The notes: a model not told the origin generated them from the sequence alone. A DNA stretch of 64,000 nt from Serratia nevei (GCF_024160145.1 NZ_JAMYWQ010000014.1:1-64000), one strand, 5' to 3'. Positions 53,127 to 63,160 are shown, numbered from the stretch's first letter. Made by a program: numbers and translations.

Positions 53127-54527
53127 TCAGCTCCTGTCGTCCAGAGTGTCGTTGACCGCGGACAGCGGACGCGCCGGGCGGCCCTCGGTATTGTCTTCTT
53201 GATGTTCATGCGGCTGCGGTCCTTTGCGGATCAGGCGCATCATGTAGGAATACCCCACGCCGAACACCGAGCAGTAGACGATGATGAACGCCAGCAGGCT
53301 GATGCTCATGTGCAGGTCGCCGTGCGCGGAGACCGCGTCCTTGGTGCGCAGCAGGCCGTACACCACCCACGGCTGGCGGCCGATCTCGGTGGTGAACCAG
53401 CCTGCCAGCAGCGCCAGCAGCCCGGAGGGGCCCATCCACAGGATGAAGTACAGGAACGGACGCGACTGATACAGCCCGCCGCGCCAGCGCAGCCACAGGC
53501 TCCACACCCCGGCCAGAATCATCAGCATGCCCAACCCGACCATGATGCGGAACGACCAGAACACCACGGTAGAGTTAGGGCGATCCTCCGGCGGGAAGGA
53601 TTTGAGCGCCGGCACCTGTTCGGTCAGGCTGTGGGTCAGGATCAGGCTGCCGAGGTATGGCACCTCCAGCTTGAAGCGGGTCTCTTCACGCTGCATGTCC
53701 GGCCAGCCGACCAGGATCAGCGGCGTGGCTTCACCCGGCGGGTTTTCCCAGTGGCCTTCGATGGCGGCGATCTTCGCCGGCTGGTGTTTCAGCGTATTCA
53801 GGCCGTGCGCATCGCCGATCAGCGCCTGCACCGGCGCGACGATCAGCGCCATCCACATTGCCATCGACAGCATTTTGCGCATCGCCGGGGTATCGCGGCC
53901 GCGCAGCAGGTGCCAGGCGGCGGAGGCGCCGACGAAGAACGCCGAGGAGAGGAAGGCGGCGGTGGACATGTGCAGCAGGCGGTACGGGAAGGACGGGTTG
54001 AAGATCACCTTCAGCCAGTCGACCGGCACCACCTGGCCGTTGATGATTTCATGCCCCTGCGGGGTCTGCATCCAGCTGTTGGAGGCCAGGATCCAGAAGG
54101 TGGAGATCAGCGTGCCGAGCGCCACCATGCAGGTGGCGAAGAAGTGCAGCCCCGGGCCGACGCGGTTCCAGCCGAACAGCATCACGCCGAGGAAACCGGC
54201 TTCGAGGAAGAAGGCGGTCAGCACTTCATAGGTCAGCAGCGGCCCGGTAATGCTGCCGGCGAACTCGGAGAAGAAGCTCCAGTTGGTGCCGAACTGGTAG
54301 GCCATCACCAATCCGGACACCACGCCCATGCCGAAGTTGACGGCGAAAATCTTTGACCAGAAGTGGTAGAGCTCACGGTAGGCTTCATTGCGCGTTTTCA
54401 ACCATAGCCCTTCCAGCACCGCCAGATAGCTGGCTAAACCGATGGTGATGGCAGGGAAAATGATATGGAAAGACACGGTGAAGGCAAACTGTATTCTGGC
54501 GAGTTCCAGTGCATCAAGACCCAGCAT
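53127..54527 (-). CDS. cioA: Cyanide-insensitive bd-type quinol oxidase subunit I
   Basis: Heme-bearing subunit that oxidises ubiquinol and reduces oxygen without pumping protons. The 466 residues include likely ligands His21 and His186 and Glu101/Glu109 (oxygen-site acidic residues), and Lys252 and Glu257 of the quinol site, at positions matching E. coli CydA numbering. The Q-loop lacks the long insert of CydA, and GWPDMQREETRFKLEVPYLG is characteristic of the CIO branch. ATG at 54525-54527 has AGGAGG upstream; the open frame extends 28 codons further. Pseudomonas CIO oxidases resist cyanide (known for the family). Confidence 0.93.
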   Translation of the reverse strand: MLGLDALELARIQFAFTVSFHIIFPAITIGLASYLAVLEGLWLKTRNEAYRELYHFWSKIFAVNFGMGVVSGLVMAYQFGTNWSFFSEFAGSITGPLLTYEVLTAFFLEAGFLGVMLFGWNRVGPGLHFFATCMVALGTLISTFWILASNSWMQTPQGHEIINGQVVPVDWLKVIFNPSFPYRLLHMSTAAFLSSAFFVGASAAWHLLRGRDTPAMRKMLSMAMWMALIVAPVQALIGDAHGLNTLKHQPAKIAAIEGHWENPPGEATPLILVGWPDMQREETRFKLEVPYLGSLILTHSLTEQVPALKSFPPEDRPNSTVVFWSFRIMVGLGMLMILAGVWSLWLRWRGGLYQSRPFLYFILWMGPSGLLALLAGWFTTEIGRQPWVVYGLLRTKDAVSAHGDLHMSISLLAFIIVYCSVFGVGYSYMMRLIRKGPQPHEHQEDNTEGRPARPLSAVNDTLDDRS

Positions 54528-54665
54528 GGCGCCTCCTAGGGTTGAACATAAATTAACCTCTTGAGTATAGCTGTCATTTTTATGTGAAATGCTTGGCGTT
54601 AAGTTAAGCACGGAGTAGAGTGACTATAATAGTGACAGTTATTTTACTTTTTTATATAACAGTTA

Positions 54666-56090
54666 ATGGTTATGACCCGATACGAGCAGCTTGCACAGCA
54701 GATTAGAGAACAGATCCAGAACCGGGTGTGGCGGGCGGGCGACAAGCTGCCTTCGCTGCGAGAAAGCGGCAAGCGCGCCGGGTTGAGCCTGATGACCGTG
54801 GTGCAGTCTTACCAACTGCTGGAGAGCCAGGGCTGGATCGTCGCCCGGCCGCAGTCGGGCTACTACGTGGCGGCGCGCCCGCAGCCGCTGCCGCAGCCTT
54901 CGCGCGGCGAGAAGCTGCTGCTGAGCGAACAGGTGGACATCAACGCCTTTATTTTCGACGTGCTGCAGGCCTGCAAGGATCCGGACATCGTGCCTTTCGG
55001 TTCGGCCTTTCCCGACGCCACGCTGTTCGCCCAGCCGAAGCTGGCGCGGGCGCTGAGCAGCGTGGCGCGCAAGTTCACGCCGCACAGTTCGCTGGCCAAC
55101 CTGCCGCCGGGCAACGACGCGCTGCGGCGGCACATCGCCCAACGCTATGCGCTGAGCGGCATGCAGGTCGCGCCGGACGAAATCGTCATCACCGCCGGGG
55201 CGATGGAGTCGCTCAGCCTCAGCCTGCAGGCGGTGACCCAGCCCGGCGACTATGTGGCGATCGAATCGCCGGCGTTTTACGGCGCGCTGCAGGCGCTGGA
55301 ACGGCTGCGGTTAAAGGCGGTGGCGATCGCCACGCATCCGCAGGACGGTATCGATCTGGACGCGCTGCAGCAGGCTGTGGAACAGTATCCGATCAAGGCC
55401 TGCTGGCTGATGACCCACTTCCAGAACCCGCAGGGCGCCACCCTGCCGGAGGCCAACAAACAGCGACTGGTGGCGCTGCTGCGCGAGCGGCAGATCTCGC
55501 TGATTGAAGATGACGTTTACGGTGAGCTGTACTTCAGCGCGGAACGGCCGCTGCCGGCCAAGGCGCTCGACAGCGGCGGCCAGATCCTGCACTGCTCGTC
55601 GTTTTCCAAATGTCTGGCGCCGGGCTTTCGCGTCGGCTGGGTGGCGGCGGGGCGCTATGCGCAGCAGATCCAGCGTTTGCAGCTGATGAGCACCGTGTCA
55701 ACCAGCGTACCGACCCAGATGGCGCTGGCGGATTATCTGCTGCACGGTGGTTACGATACCCATCTGCGGCGGCTGCGGCGGCTGCTGGCCCAGCGCCAAA
55801 GCGCGATGCGTCAGGCGATCGCCCACCATTTCCCGCCGACGGTGAAGGTCAGCCAGCCCGACGGCGGTTACTTCCTGTGGCTGGAGCTGGATCCGGCACT
55901 GTCGTCGATGGAACTGTACCGCCGCGCCCTTTCCCGGGGCATCAGCATCGCACCGGGGCGCATGTTCACCACCGGCAACCATTTCAACCACTGCTTCCGT
56001 CTCAACGCCTCGTTTGAATGGAATGAGCGTTTCGAAGAGGCGATCAAAACCTTAGCCAAACTTATCCGGGGGCTGGAACCGGCAGGCTGA
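54666..56090 (+). CDS. MocR-type GntR/aminotransferase transcription regulator (YdcR-like)
   Basis: Pyridoxal-phosphate-dependent regulator. The 474-residue protein has an N-terminal GntR winged helix (about 3-68, with AGDKLPSLRESGKRAGLSLMT) and a C-terminal aminotransferase-fold domain: NPQGATLP near 254, IEDDVYGEL near 280, and the PLP lysine Lys315 in CSSFSKCLAPGFRVGW. E. coli YdcR has the same architecture and size (468). It is divergent from cioA and upstream of a peptide importer on the same strand, either of which it may control (inference). ATG 54672 is an alternative start. Confidence 0.88.
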   Translation: MVMTRYEQLAQQIREQIQNRVWRAGDKLPSLRESGKRAGLSLMTVVQSYQLLESQGWIVARPQSGYYVAARPQPLPQPSRGEKLLLSEQVDINAFIFDVLQACKDPDIVPFGSAFPDATLFAQPKLARALSSVARKFTPHSSLANLPPGNDALRRHIAQRYALSGMQVAPDEIVITAGAMESLSLSLQAVTQPGDYVAIESPAFYGALQALERLRLKAVAIATHPQDGIDLDALQQAVEQYPIKACWLMTHFQNPQGATLPEANKQRLVALLRERQISLIEDDVYGELYFSAERPLPAKALDSGGQILHCSSFSKCLAPGFRVGWVAAGRYAQQIQRLQLMSTVSTSVPTQMALADYLLHGGYDTHLRRLRRLLAQRQSAMRQAIAHHFPPTVKVSQPDGGYFLWLELDPALSSMELYRRALSRGISIAPGRMFTTGNHFNHCFRLNASFEWNERFEEAIKTLAKLIRGLEPAG

Positions 56091-56244
56091 GCCGCATTTT
56101 GCCCGGCGCTTCGCCCCAGAAAAATTCATCATGCTTTTTTCGGCAATGGAATGCCGGTTTCGTTGTTAGACAGCCCTCCGGCCGCCCATTACTCTGCGAT
56201 AAATTTTGTCACATTTTTATCAACGGGAAGACGAGGGGCTGTGG

Positions 56245-57933
56245 GTGAGTGGAATAAAAAATAGGCTAAACAAACTGTTGCGTTATCGGCTGACGCCGCT
56301 GGCGCTGGTCTGCGCGCTGGGGCTGAGCGCCGGCGCGCAGGCGGAAACGCTGGCCGAAGGCATCACGCCGGCCAGCGACGCCGCTCGGGTACCGGCCGCC
56401 GCCAAGCTGCGCAAAGACACCGTGGTGGCGGGCATCTCGGAGCCGCAGGGGATTTTCAACCCGTATCTGTTCACCAACGGCTGGGACGAGAACGTGACCG
56501 ACGTGATCTTCAGCCGCCTGATCGGCCTGGACAGCCAGGGCAAGCCGGAAGGGCGGTTGGCGGAGTCCTGGCAGGTCAGCCCCGATAATCTGACCTACAC
56601 CATCAAGCTGCGGCCGAATCTGGTCTACAGCGACGGCTCGCCGCTGAAGGCCGACGATATCGCCTTTACCCTGACGCTGCTGCACGATCCGGCCTATGAC
56701 GGCGACACCGACATCACGCCGGCGCACATCCAGGGCGGCGCCGAGTATAAAAACGGCACCGCTGCCGGCATCAGCGGCCTGAAGGTAATAGACGATCGCA
56801 CCATTCAGATCGTCACCACCCAGCCGGGCGCGACTACGCTGCAACTGATCGGCGGCCCGGTGCTGTCGCGGGCTTACTACGGCAAAGACTATCAGCGCGG
56901 CAAGCTTGACGGCGTGCGCGCCTTCAACGGTAAGCCGCTCGGCAACGGCCCCTACATTTACGACAAATACGTGCCGGGGCAGGAGATCCGCTTCCACGCC
57001 AACCCGAACTTCTACCTTGGCCCGCCGCCGATGGCGCGCTTTATTTACCGCGTCACCAACCCGGCCACCAACTTCCAGCTGTTCCAAACCGGCGAGACCG
57101 ACTACGACGCCTTTACTGCCAAGCCGGACGACATTGAACAGCTGAAACTGCTCGGCTTCGCCAATATCAACCTCTACAGCTCAAGCGATTACAGCCGCAT
57201 CGATTTCAACCTCCGGCGCCCGACGCTGCAGGACAAACGGGTGCGCCAGGCGCTGATCTACGGCCTGGATCGGCAAAAGCTGATCGCCGTGGTGTACCAG
57301 GGCTACGGCAAGGTCGCTAACCAGCCGATCTCGCCGATCTCCTGGGCTTACGACGCGAACGGCATCAATCCCTACGCTTACGATCTCGATAAGGCCGGGA
57401 AGCTGTTGGACGAGGCCGGTTGGCGGGTGGGCGCGGACGGTATTCGGCAAAAAGACGGTAAAAAGCTGGAGCTGACGCTGCTGGTGACCAAAAAGCTGAT
57501 CAATGATGCGCTGGTGCCGATTGCCAAGGACAACTACCGTCGGCTCGGCGTGGTACTCAAGCCACAGGTACTGGATTTCAACGCGCTGCTGGCGCAGCGC
57601 AAGGCGGGCAATTACGACCTGGCGTCTCTCAGTACCAGCACGCTGAACGATCCGCACGACGGCGTGCGCGATTTCATCAGCCGCGAGAGCCAGACCGGCT
57701 ACCACAACCCGCAGGTAGACGCGCTGATCGCCAGCGCCAATGCCACGCTGGATATCGCGCAGCGCAAGCCGCTGTATCATCAGCTGTATCAGGTGTTGGC
57801 GGACGATCCGCCGGTGATCCTGCTCGGCAACCGAGAGATTTTGAGCGCCAGCAGTGCGCGCGTCACCGGTTTTAAACCGGATATCTACAACGGCTTGGTC
57901 GGCAGCCTGCCGCACGTCAAACCGGCGCCGTAA
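56245..57933 (+). CDS. Periplasmic binding protein of a second peptide-type ABC importer
   Basis: Ligand-capturing component of 562 residues (family 5). It has a signal peptide (basic NRLNKLLRYRLTP, hydrophobic LALVCALGLSAGAQA), then LRKDTVVAGISEPQGIFNPYL, the NLTYTIKLRPNLVYSDGSPL motif region, and PLGNGPYIYDKYVPGQEI. The start is likely GTG at 56245 with GAGGGG six bases upstream; the open frame extends 13 codons to a TTG. It is only distantly related to the binding proteins at 4.8 and 10.0 kb. Ligand unknown; D-Ala or other peptides, or plant opine-type compounds, are possible. Confidence 0.88.
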   Translation: MSGIKNRLNKLLRYRLTPLALVCALGLSAGAQAETLAEGITPASDAARVPAAAKLRKDTVVAGISEPQGIFNPYLFTNGWDENVTDVIFSRLIGLDSQGKPEGRLAESWQVSPDNLTYTIKLRPNLVYSDGSPLKADDIAFTLTLLHDPAYDGDTDITPAHIQGGAEYKNGTAAGISGLKVIDDRTIQIVTTQPGATTLQLIGGPVLSRAYYGKDYQRGKLDGVRAFNGKPLGNGPYIYDKYVPGQEIRFHANPNFYLGPPPMARFIYRVTNPATNFQLFQTGETDYDAFTAKPDDIEQLKLLGFANINLYSSSDYSRIDFNLRRPTLQDKRVRQALIYGLDRQKLIAVVYQGYGKVANQPISPISWAYDANGINPYAYDLDKAGKLLDEAGWRVGADGIRQKDGKKLELTLLVTKKLINDALVPIAKDNYRRLGVVLKPQVLDFNALLAQRKAGNYDLASLSTSTLNDPHDGVRDFISRESQTGYHNPQVDALIASANATLDIAQRKPLYHQLYQVLADDPPVILLGNREILSASSARVTGFKPDIYNGLVGSLPHVKPAP

Positions 57934-57981
57934 CCCCCTGACGCTGCCGTGCCACTCCGGGCGGCGGCGATGGAAACCGCG

Positions 57982-58938
57982 ATGAGAAACTTTATCCTGC
58001 GCCGTCTGTTGCAGACTATTCCGATGCTGTTGTTGGTTTCCTTGCTGATTTTTTGCATCTTCGCCCTGGCACCTGGCGACTTTATCGATGGCAACATCAA
58101 CCTGACCGCGCAACGCGCCGCCGAGCTGCGGGCGCTGTATGGGCTGGATCAGTCGTTGTTCAGCCGTTACCTGCACTGGCTCGGCCGGCTGCTGCAGGGC
58201 GATCTCGGCTTTTCGCTGCAGTATCAGATCCCGGTCAGCACGCTGCTGAACCAATACATCTGGAACTCGTTCCTGCTGGCGGCGGTGGCGATGGTGCTGT
58301 ATTGGGGCATCGCGCTGGCGGTGGGCGTCATCTCGGCGATGAAACCCTATTCGCTGTTCGATCATCTGATCACCGTGGCGGTGTTCGCCGCCATGTCGTT
58401 TCCGACGTTCTTCCTGTGTCTGCTGCTGATCAAATGGTTCGCCGTCGACCTGCACTGGCTACCGGCGGGGGGTATGCTGCGCACCGGCAGCGAAGCGAGC
58501 GGGCTGGCGTGGGCGCTGGAGGTGGCGGCGCACCTGCTGCTGCCGGTGCTGGCGCTGGTGATGCTGCAGGCCGGCAGCCTGACGCGCTATTTCCGCGCCA
58601 GCATGCTGGACGTGATCCGCATGGACTATATCCGCACTGCGCGCGCCAAGGGGCTCAGGGAGAAAACGGTGATCCTCAAACACGCGCTGCGCAATGCGCT
58701 GTTGCCGATCGTCACCCTGCTGGGGTTCGAACTGCCGGGATTGTTCTCCGGCGCGCTGATCACCGAAAAAATCTTCAACTGGCCGGGCGCCGGGCATATC
58801 CATATCGATTCGCTGGCGGCGCGTGATTACCCGGTACTGATGGGATTCACGCTGTTTCTGGCGGCCCTGACCATTCTCGGCAATCTGCTGGCGGACATTC
58901 TGTACGCCTATGCCGATCCGCGCATTCGTTTGAGGTAA
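57982..58938 (+). CDS. ABC importer permease, DppB-like (second system)
   Basis: Inner-membrane subunit of 318 residues beginning MRNFILRRLLQTIPMLLLVS, the usual DppB start. It has LYGLDQSLFSRYLHWLGRLL, GDLGFS, the EAA loop DYIRTARAKGLREKTVILKHALRNAL (in part YIRTARAKGLREKTVILKH), and LITEKIFNWPGAG. ATG 57970 upstream is an alternative start; 57982 was chosen by comparison. It follows the binding protein by 48 bases and precedes the partner permease by four. Confidence 0.92.
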   Translation: MRNFILRRLLQTIPMLLLVSLLIFCIFALAPGDFIDGNINLTAQRAAELRALYGLDQSLFSRYLHWLGRLLQGDLGFSLQYQIPVSTLLNQYIWNSFLLAAVAMVLYWGIALAVGVISAMKPYSLFDHLITVAVFAAMSFPTFFLCLLLIKWFAVDLHWLPAGGMLRTGSEASGLAWALEVAAHLLLPVLALVMLQAGSLTRYFRASMLDVIRMDYIRTARAKGLREKTVILKHALRNALLPIVTLLGFELPGLFSGALITEKIFNWPGAGHIHIDSLAARDYPVLMGFTLFLAALTILGNLLADILYAYADPRIRLR

Positions 58939-58942
58939 CGCT

Positions 58943-59893
58943 ATGTTGGCTACGTTGTTTTTCGGCCGCCGCCGCCGCTGGCGTCAGGCCCAACTGCCGG
59001 CGCTGGCGCAACTGTCGCCGCCGCCCGCCGCGCAGGCCTGGCGACGGCTGCGCCGCCACCGGCCGGCGATGATCTCGCTGGCGTTGCTGGTGCTGTTGGC
59101 GTTGCTGTGCCTGATTGGGCCGTCGCTGTCGCCGTGGCGCGACGACGCCGGCGACGTGCTGAATATCAATCAGGCGCCGAGCGGCGCGCACTGGTTGGGC
59201 ACCGACTTTCTCGGCCGCGATATCTGCACCCGGCTGCTGCTGGCGGGGCGGATATCGCTGACCATCGGCCTGGTGTCGATGCTGCTGTCGGTGACGCTGG
59301 GCTATCTGCTGGGGGCGCTTGCCGGCTATCTGGGCGGCGTGGCGGACCGGCTGATCATGCGCTTCGCCGATCTGCTGATGACCATCCCCGGCCTGCCGCT
59401 GCTGATCATCATGGGGGCGATGCTGACCGAGCTCGACGTCTCGCCGGACTACCGCATCTACATGGTGATGGTCATGCTGAGCCTGCTGGGCTGGCCGTCG
59501 CTGGCGCGGCTGGTGCGCGGCCAGATCCTGTCGCTGCGCGAGCAGGATTTCATGCTGGCCACCGAGGTGCTGGGGCTCTCCACCCGGCGGCGTCTGTTCG
59601 GCCATCTGCTGCCCAACACCGTGCCGATTTTGGTGGTGGTGGCCACCATGGCGGTGGCCAACGCCATTCTCAGCGAATCGGCGTTGAGCTACCTCGGGTT
59701 GGGCGTGGTGCCGCCGACGCCATCGTGGGGCAACATGATGGATGCCGCCAACAGCCTGATCGACTTTCAGCGCCGCCCCTGGCTGTGGATGCCGCCGGGG
59801 CTGGCGATCTTCGTCACCGTGGTGGCGATCAATATCTTGGGCGACGGCCTGCGGGACGCGCTCGATCCGAAAATGAACGGGGTAACACGATGA
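58943..59893 (+). CDS. ABC importer permease, DppC-like (second system)
   Basis: Inner-membrane subunit of 316 residues with an N-terminal cytoplasmic stretch, a first membrane helix at about 43-65, HWLGTDFLGRDICTRLLLAGR (in part GTDFLGRDICTRLL), the EAA loop region QDFMLATEVLGLSTRRRLFGH and the ending INILGDGLRDALDPKMNG. ATGA overlap with the ATPase gene. The system has one copy of each component, unlike the importer at 4.8-11.5 kb. Confidence 0.92.
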   Translation: MLATLFFGRRRRWRQAQLPALAQLSPPPAAQAWRRLRRHRPAMISLALLVLLALLCLIGPSLSPWRDDAGDVLNINQAPSGAHWLGTDFLGRDICTRLLLAGRISLTIGLVSMLLSVTLGYLLGALAGYLGGVADRLIMRFADLLMTIPGLPLLIIMGAMLTELDVSPDYRIYMVMVMLSLLGWPSLARLVRGQILSLREQDFMLATEVLGLSTRRRLFGHLLPNTVPILVVVATMAVANAILSESALSYLGLGVVPPTPSWGNMMDAANSLIDFQRRPWLWMPPGLAIFVTVVAINILGDGLRDALDPKMNGVTR

Positions 59894-60876
59894 GCCAACC
59901 GCTGGTGGCGTTCGATCGACTGTCGGTGTCGTTTCAGGGAGAGCAAGGGCCGGTGCGGGCGGTGCAGCAGGTCAGCCTTGAGCTGCAGGCCGGGCAAACG
60001 CTGGGGATCGTCGGCGAGTCGGGCTGCGGCAAAAGCGTGACCGCCATGGCGCTGATGGGGTTCCTGCCGCAGCCGCTGGCGCAGGTAGACGGCGGTGAAA
60101 TTCGCTTTGAAGGGCAGAACCTGCTGTCGCTGCGGGCATCAAAGATGGCCGATCTGCGCGGCAACCGGCTGGCGATGATCTTTCAGGAGCCGATGAGCGC
60201 GCTCAATCCGGTGTTGACCCTCGGCGAACAGCTGGTGGAGCCGCTGATTCGCCACCTGGCTTTGTCGCCGAAAGCGGCCTGGCGCCAGGCGATTCAACTC
60301 TTGACGGAAGTGGGGTTGGCGCGCGCGGAGGCGCTGATGCGCTGTTACCCGCATCAACTGTCCGGTGGCATGCTGCAGCGCGTGATGATCGCCATGGCGA
60401 TCGGATGCCGCCCAGCGCTGCTGATCGCCGATGAGCCGACCACGGCGCTCGACGTCACGGTACAGGCGCAGATCCTGGCGTTGCTGCGCGAGCAGAGCCG
60501 GCGACACAACATGGCGATGATCCTGATCACCCACGATCTCGGGGTGATCGCCCAGATGGCGGACCGGCTGGCGGTGATGTACGCCGGGCGCGTCGTCGAG
60601 CAGGGCACGACCCGGGAAGTGTTGGCCGAGCCGCGGCATCCTTATACTCAGGGGCTGATCGCCTCGCGGCCGGTGCCGGGCCAGCGGCTCCGCCGTCTGT
60701 ATTCCATTCCCGGCCAGGTGCCGGATCTGGCGCGTTTGCCTGAACACTGTGCGTTTGCCGAGCGCTGCGCGCAGGCCTCCGCTCGCTGCCGCGATGGCAT
60801 CCCGCCGCTGTACGGCACACCGCAGCGCCAGTCCGCCTGTTTCCTCAACGCCGGAGGGCGCCCGCATGTCGACTGA
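59890..60876 (+). CDS. ABC importer ATPase, DppD-like (second system)
   Basis: Full-length 328-residue ATPase: Walker [19 protein letters not shown], signature LSGGMLQR, Walker [17 protein letters not shown] switch. The C-terminal extension contains [14 protein letters not shown], the cysteine cluster typical of DppD/OppD. Overlaps both neighbours (ATGA at its start; 11 bases with the next gene). Confidence 0.94.
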   Translation: MSQPLVAFDRLSVSFQGEQGPVRAVQQVSLELQAGQTLGIVGESGCGKSVTAMALMGFLPQPLAQVDGGEIRFEGQNLLSLRASKMADLRGNRLAMIFQEPMSALNPVLTLGEQLVEPLIRHLALSPKAAWRQAIQLLTEVGLARAEALMRCYPHQLSGGMLQRVMIAMAIGCRPALLIADEPTTALDVTVQAQILALLREQSRRHNMAMILITHDLGVIAQMADRLAVMYAGRVVEQGTTREVLAEPRHPYTQGLIASRPVPGQRLRRLYSIPGQVPDLARLPEHCAFAERCAQASARCRDGIPPLYGTPQRQSACFLNAGGRPHVD

Positions 60877-61834
60877 ACCCCTGGTGGAAGTGAAAGGATT
60901 AAAGAAATATTTCCCGCTGCGCGACGGGCTGTTCGGGCGAACCACCGGCCAGCTGAAGGCGGTGGACGACGTCAGCTTCAGCATTCGCAAGGGCCGTATT
61001 TTCGGGCTGGTGGGGGAGTCCGGCAGCGGTAAAACCACCGTCGGCCGCACGCTGCTCGGCCTGCACGACAAAACCGCCGGCGAGGTGCTGTTCAAAGGGC
61101 AGGCGCTGGATAACCTGAGCGACGACGCGCTGCGCGCCCTGCGGCCGAAAATGCAGCTGGTGTTTCAGGATCCGTACAGCTCGCTGAACCCGCGCCTGCG
61201 CGTGGGCGACGCCATCGGCGAAGCGCTGTTGCAGCACGGCCTGGCGAGCAAGGCGGAACTGCGCGAGCGGGTGCTGGACACCCTGACGATCTGCGGGCTG
61301 TCCCCACAGCATTACGGGCGGTTTCCGCATGAGTTCTCCGGCGGCCAGCGCCAGCGCATCGGCATCGCGCGTGCGCTGATCCTGCAGCCGGAGTTTATCG
61401 TCGCCGACGAACCGATATCGGCGCTCGACGTGTCGATTCAGGCGCAGATCATCAATCTGTTTTCCGATTTGCAGGAACGGCAGGGGGTGACGCTGCTGTT
61501 TATTTCGCACGATCTCGGCGTGGTAGAGCATCTGTGTCAGGACGTGGCGGTGATGTACCTGGGGCAGATCGTCGAGAGTGCCGACCGCGATGCGCTGTTT
61601 CGCCGTCCGCTTCATCCCTATACCCAGGCCTTGCTGGCGGCGGTGCCGACGCTGGATGTGCAGCGTTCGCCGCCGTGGGTGGCCGGTGGCGAACCGCCCA
61701 ATCCCGCCCACCCGCCGCGCGGCTGCCGTTTCCATCCTCGCTGCCCGCAGGCCACGGCACAGTGCCGTGAACAGGCGCCGCCGCTGCGCAGCGTGGCGCC
61801 CGGCCATCAGGTCGCCTGCCACGTGGTCGGCTAG
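60866..61834 (+). CDS. ABC importer ATPase, DppF-like (second system)
   Basis: Full-length 322-residue ATPase: [20 protein letters not shown] opening typical of DppF/OppF, Walker [19 protein letters not shown], signature FSGGQRQR, Walker [13 protein letters not shown], and the C-terminal [15 protein letters not shown] cluster. It ends two bases before the convergent esterase gene. With its DppD-like partner it powers the second importer. Confidence 0.94.
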   Translation: MSTEPLVEVKGLKKYFPLRDGLFGRTTGQLKAVDDVSFSIRKGRIFGLVGESGSGKTTVGRTLLGLHDKTAGEVLFKGQALDNLSDDALRALRPKMQLVFQDPYSSLNPRLRVGDAIGEALLQHGLASKAELRERVLDTLTICGLSPQHYGRFPHEFSGGQRQRIGIARALILQPEFIVADEPISALDVSIQAQIINLFSDLQERQGVTLLFISHDLGVVEHLCQDVAVMYLGQIVESADRDALFRRPLHPYTQALLAAVPTLDVQRSPPWVAGGEPPNPAHPPRGCRFHPRCPQATAQCREQAPPLRSVAPGHQVACHVVG

Positions 61835-61836
61835 CG

Positions 61837-62811
61837 TCAGGCAAGGTAGTGCTTCAACGCGCGCCCGGCCTGGTGGATCGCCGAATGCACCGCCGGGACG
61901 TGGGCGAGCGGGTTTAGCAGACCGTAGTCGTGGATCAGTCCGTTGTAGCGGGTGGCGGTCACGTCGACGCCGGCGGCGTCAAGCAGACGCGCGTAGGCTT
62001 CGCCCTCATCGCGCAGCACGTCCAGCTCGGCGGTCTGCACCAGCGCCGGCGGCAAGCCCCGCAGCTGTTCGGGCGTGGCGTTGAGCGGCGAAGCGTAGAT
62101 TTCTTTGCGCTGCGCCTTATCGGGCGCGTAGTTGTCCCAAAACCACTTCATCATGTTGCGCGTCAGGAAGTGGCCTTCGGCGAACCGATGATAGGAGTCG
62201 GTATCAAACTGGGCGCGGGTGACGGGCCACAGCAGGATCTGGCAACGCAGCGCCGGTATGCCTTTCTCTTTGGCCATCAGGCTGACCACCGCCGCCATAT
62301 TGCCGCCGGCGCTGTTGCCGACCACCGCCAGCCGCGAACCGTCGACGTTGATCTTCTCGCCGTACTCGGCCACCCATTCGGTGGCGGCGTAAGCCAGGTT
62401 GATCGCCTCAGGGTAGCGCACCTCCGGTGAACGGGGATAGTTGACGAACACCGCCGCCGCGCCTGAGCTGTGCACCAGATCGCGCACCAGCCGTTCATGG
62501 GTGGGGAAATCGCCCAGCACCCAGCCACCGCCGTGAAAGAACATGAATACCGGCAGTGCCTCTTTGACCCTGGCCGGCCGCACCAGCTGCAGCAGAATAT
62601 CCTGACCTTCTACGTGAATGGTTTTCTCGCTGATCTCGACCTCGCGCAGCGGCACCTCGACGCTACCTTGTAATTTCTCCATCACTTTGCGGGCATCTTT
62701 CACCTTCAAGGTTTCAAGCGGTTTGCCGCCCTCGGCGTGAGCCGCGGCGAGAAATTGTTGGATGCCGCACTGGGCGGCGGGTTGGCTGAGATCGAGGGTT
62801 TTCTTGGACAT
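61837..62811 (-). CDS. HSL-family alpha/beta hydrolase (esterase)
   Basis: Serine hydrolase of 324 residues in the hormone-sensitive-lipase family. The oxyanion motif HGGGW is at 93-97, the nucleophile elbow GNSAGGN has Ser167, and Asp264 (AELDVLRDEGEAYA) and His294 (NGLIHDYG) complete the triad. ATG at 62809-62811 has AAGGAG upstream; the open frame extends 33 codons further but that part lacks support. No signal peptide, so probably cytoplasmic. Short-chain acyl esters are typical substrates; the natural one is unknown. Confidence 0.9.
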   Translation of the reverse strand: MSKKTLDLSQPAAQCGIQQFLAAAHAEGGKPLETLKVKDARKVMEKLQGSVEVPLREVEISEKTIHVEGQDILLQLVRPARVKEALPVFMFFHGGGWVLGDFPTHERLVRDLVHSSGAAAVFVNYPRSPEVRYPEAINLAYAATEWVAEYGEKINVDGSRLAVVGNSAGGNMAAVVSLMAKEKGIPALRCQILLWPVTRAQFDTDSYHRFAEGHFLTRNMMKWFWDNYAPDKAQRKEIYASPLNATPEQLRGLPPALVQTAELDVLRDEGEAYARLLDAAGVDVTATRYNGLIHDYGLLNPLAHVPAVHSAIHQAGRALKHYLA

Positions 62812-62957
62812 GGTGACTCCTTGTACCTGTACGCGGAAAAATGCGGTCAGGATCACAGTGTAGCCGCTGATGAAAAAGGTGAGATCGCCGTTGTGGCGGT
62901 GGAAATCCACGGTTTTACTCAGGGTATGTCAGGCCAAAAGCGGTAGCAGCATGGTGT

Positions 62958-62996
62958 TGCACCACCCTGGCGCACCCGCTGCACCCGATGGGGGCA
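62958..62996 (+). promoter_or_regulatory. Two NtrC-like sites upstream of astC
   Basis: TGCACCACCCTGGCGCA (62958-62974) differs from the NtrC consensus TGCACCN4TGGTGCA at one defined base, and TGCACCCGATGGGGGCA (62980-62996) at two. They start 22 bases apart, two helical turns, as cooperative NtrC dimers need. They lie about 240 bases upstream of the sigma-54 promoter, a normal enhancer distance. Confidence 0.75.
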
Positions 62997-63120
62997 AAAA
63001 GTGTGATGACGAGCAAATGGGGTGAAATTATTTTTGCGAGCGCGATCAGAAATCCTGAAGTTTTTCGTAATTGAATAGGATTTCGCGCGCAATGATGATT
63101 CTAGGCCTTATTTTTAAATT

Positions 63121-63160
63121 TATGCATTACAGATGCATATAAAATGAATAAATATGCAAT
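63121..63160 (+). promoter_or_regulatory. ArgR-like box and adjacent palindrome
   Basis: AATGAATAAATATGCAAT (63143-63160) agrees with the ARG-box consensus at all but about two defined positions. Just upstream, TATGCAT-N5-ATGCATA is a perfect dyad (about 63121-63139), which may be a second, looser box. ArgR activates astC in E. coli and Salmonella. Confidence 0.6.
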
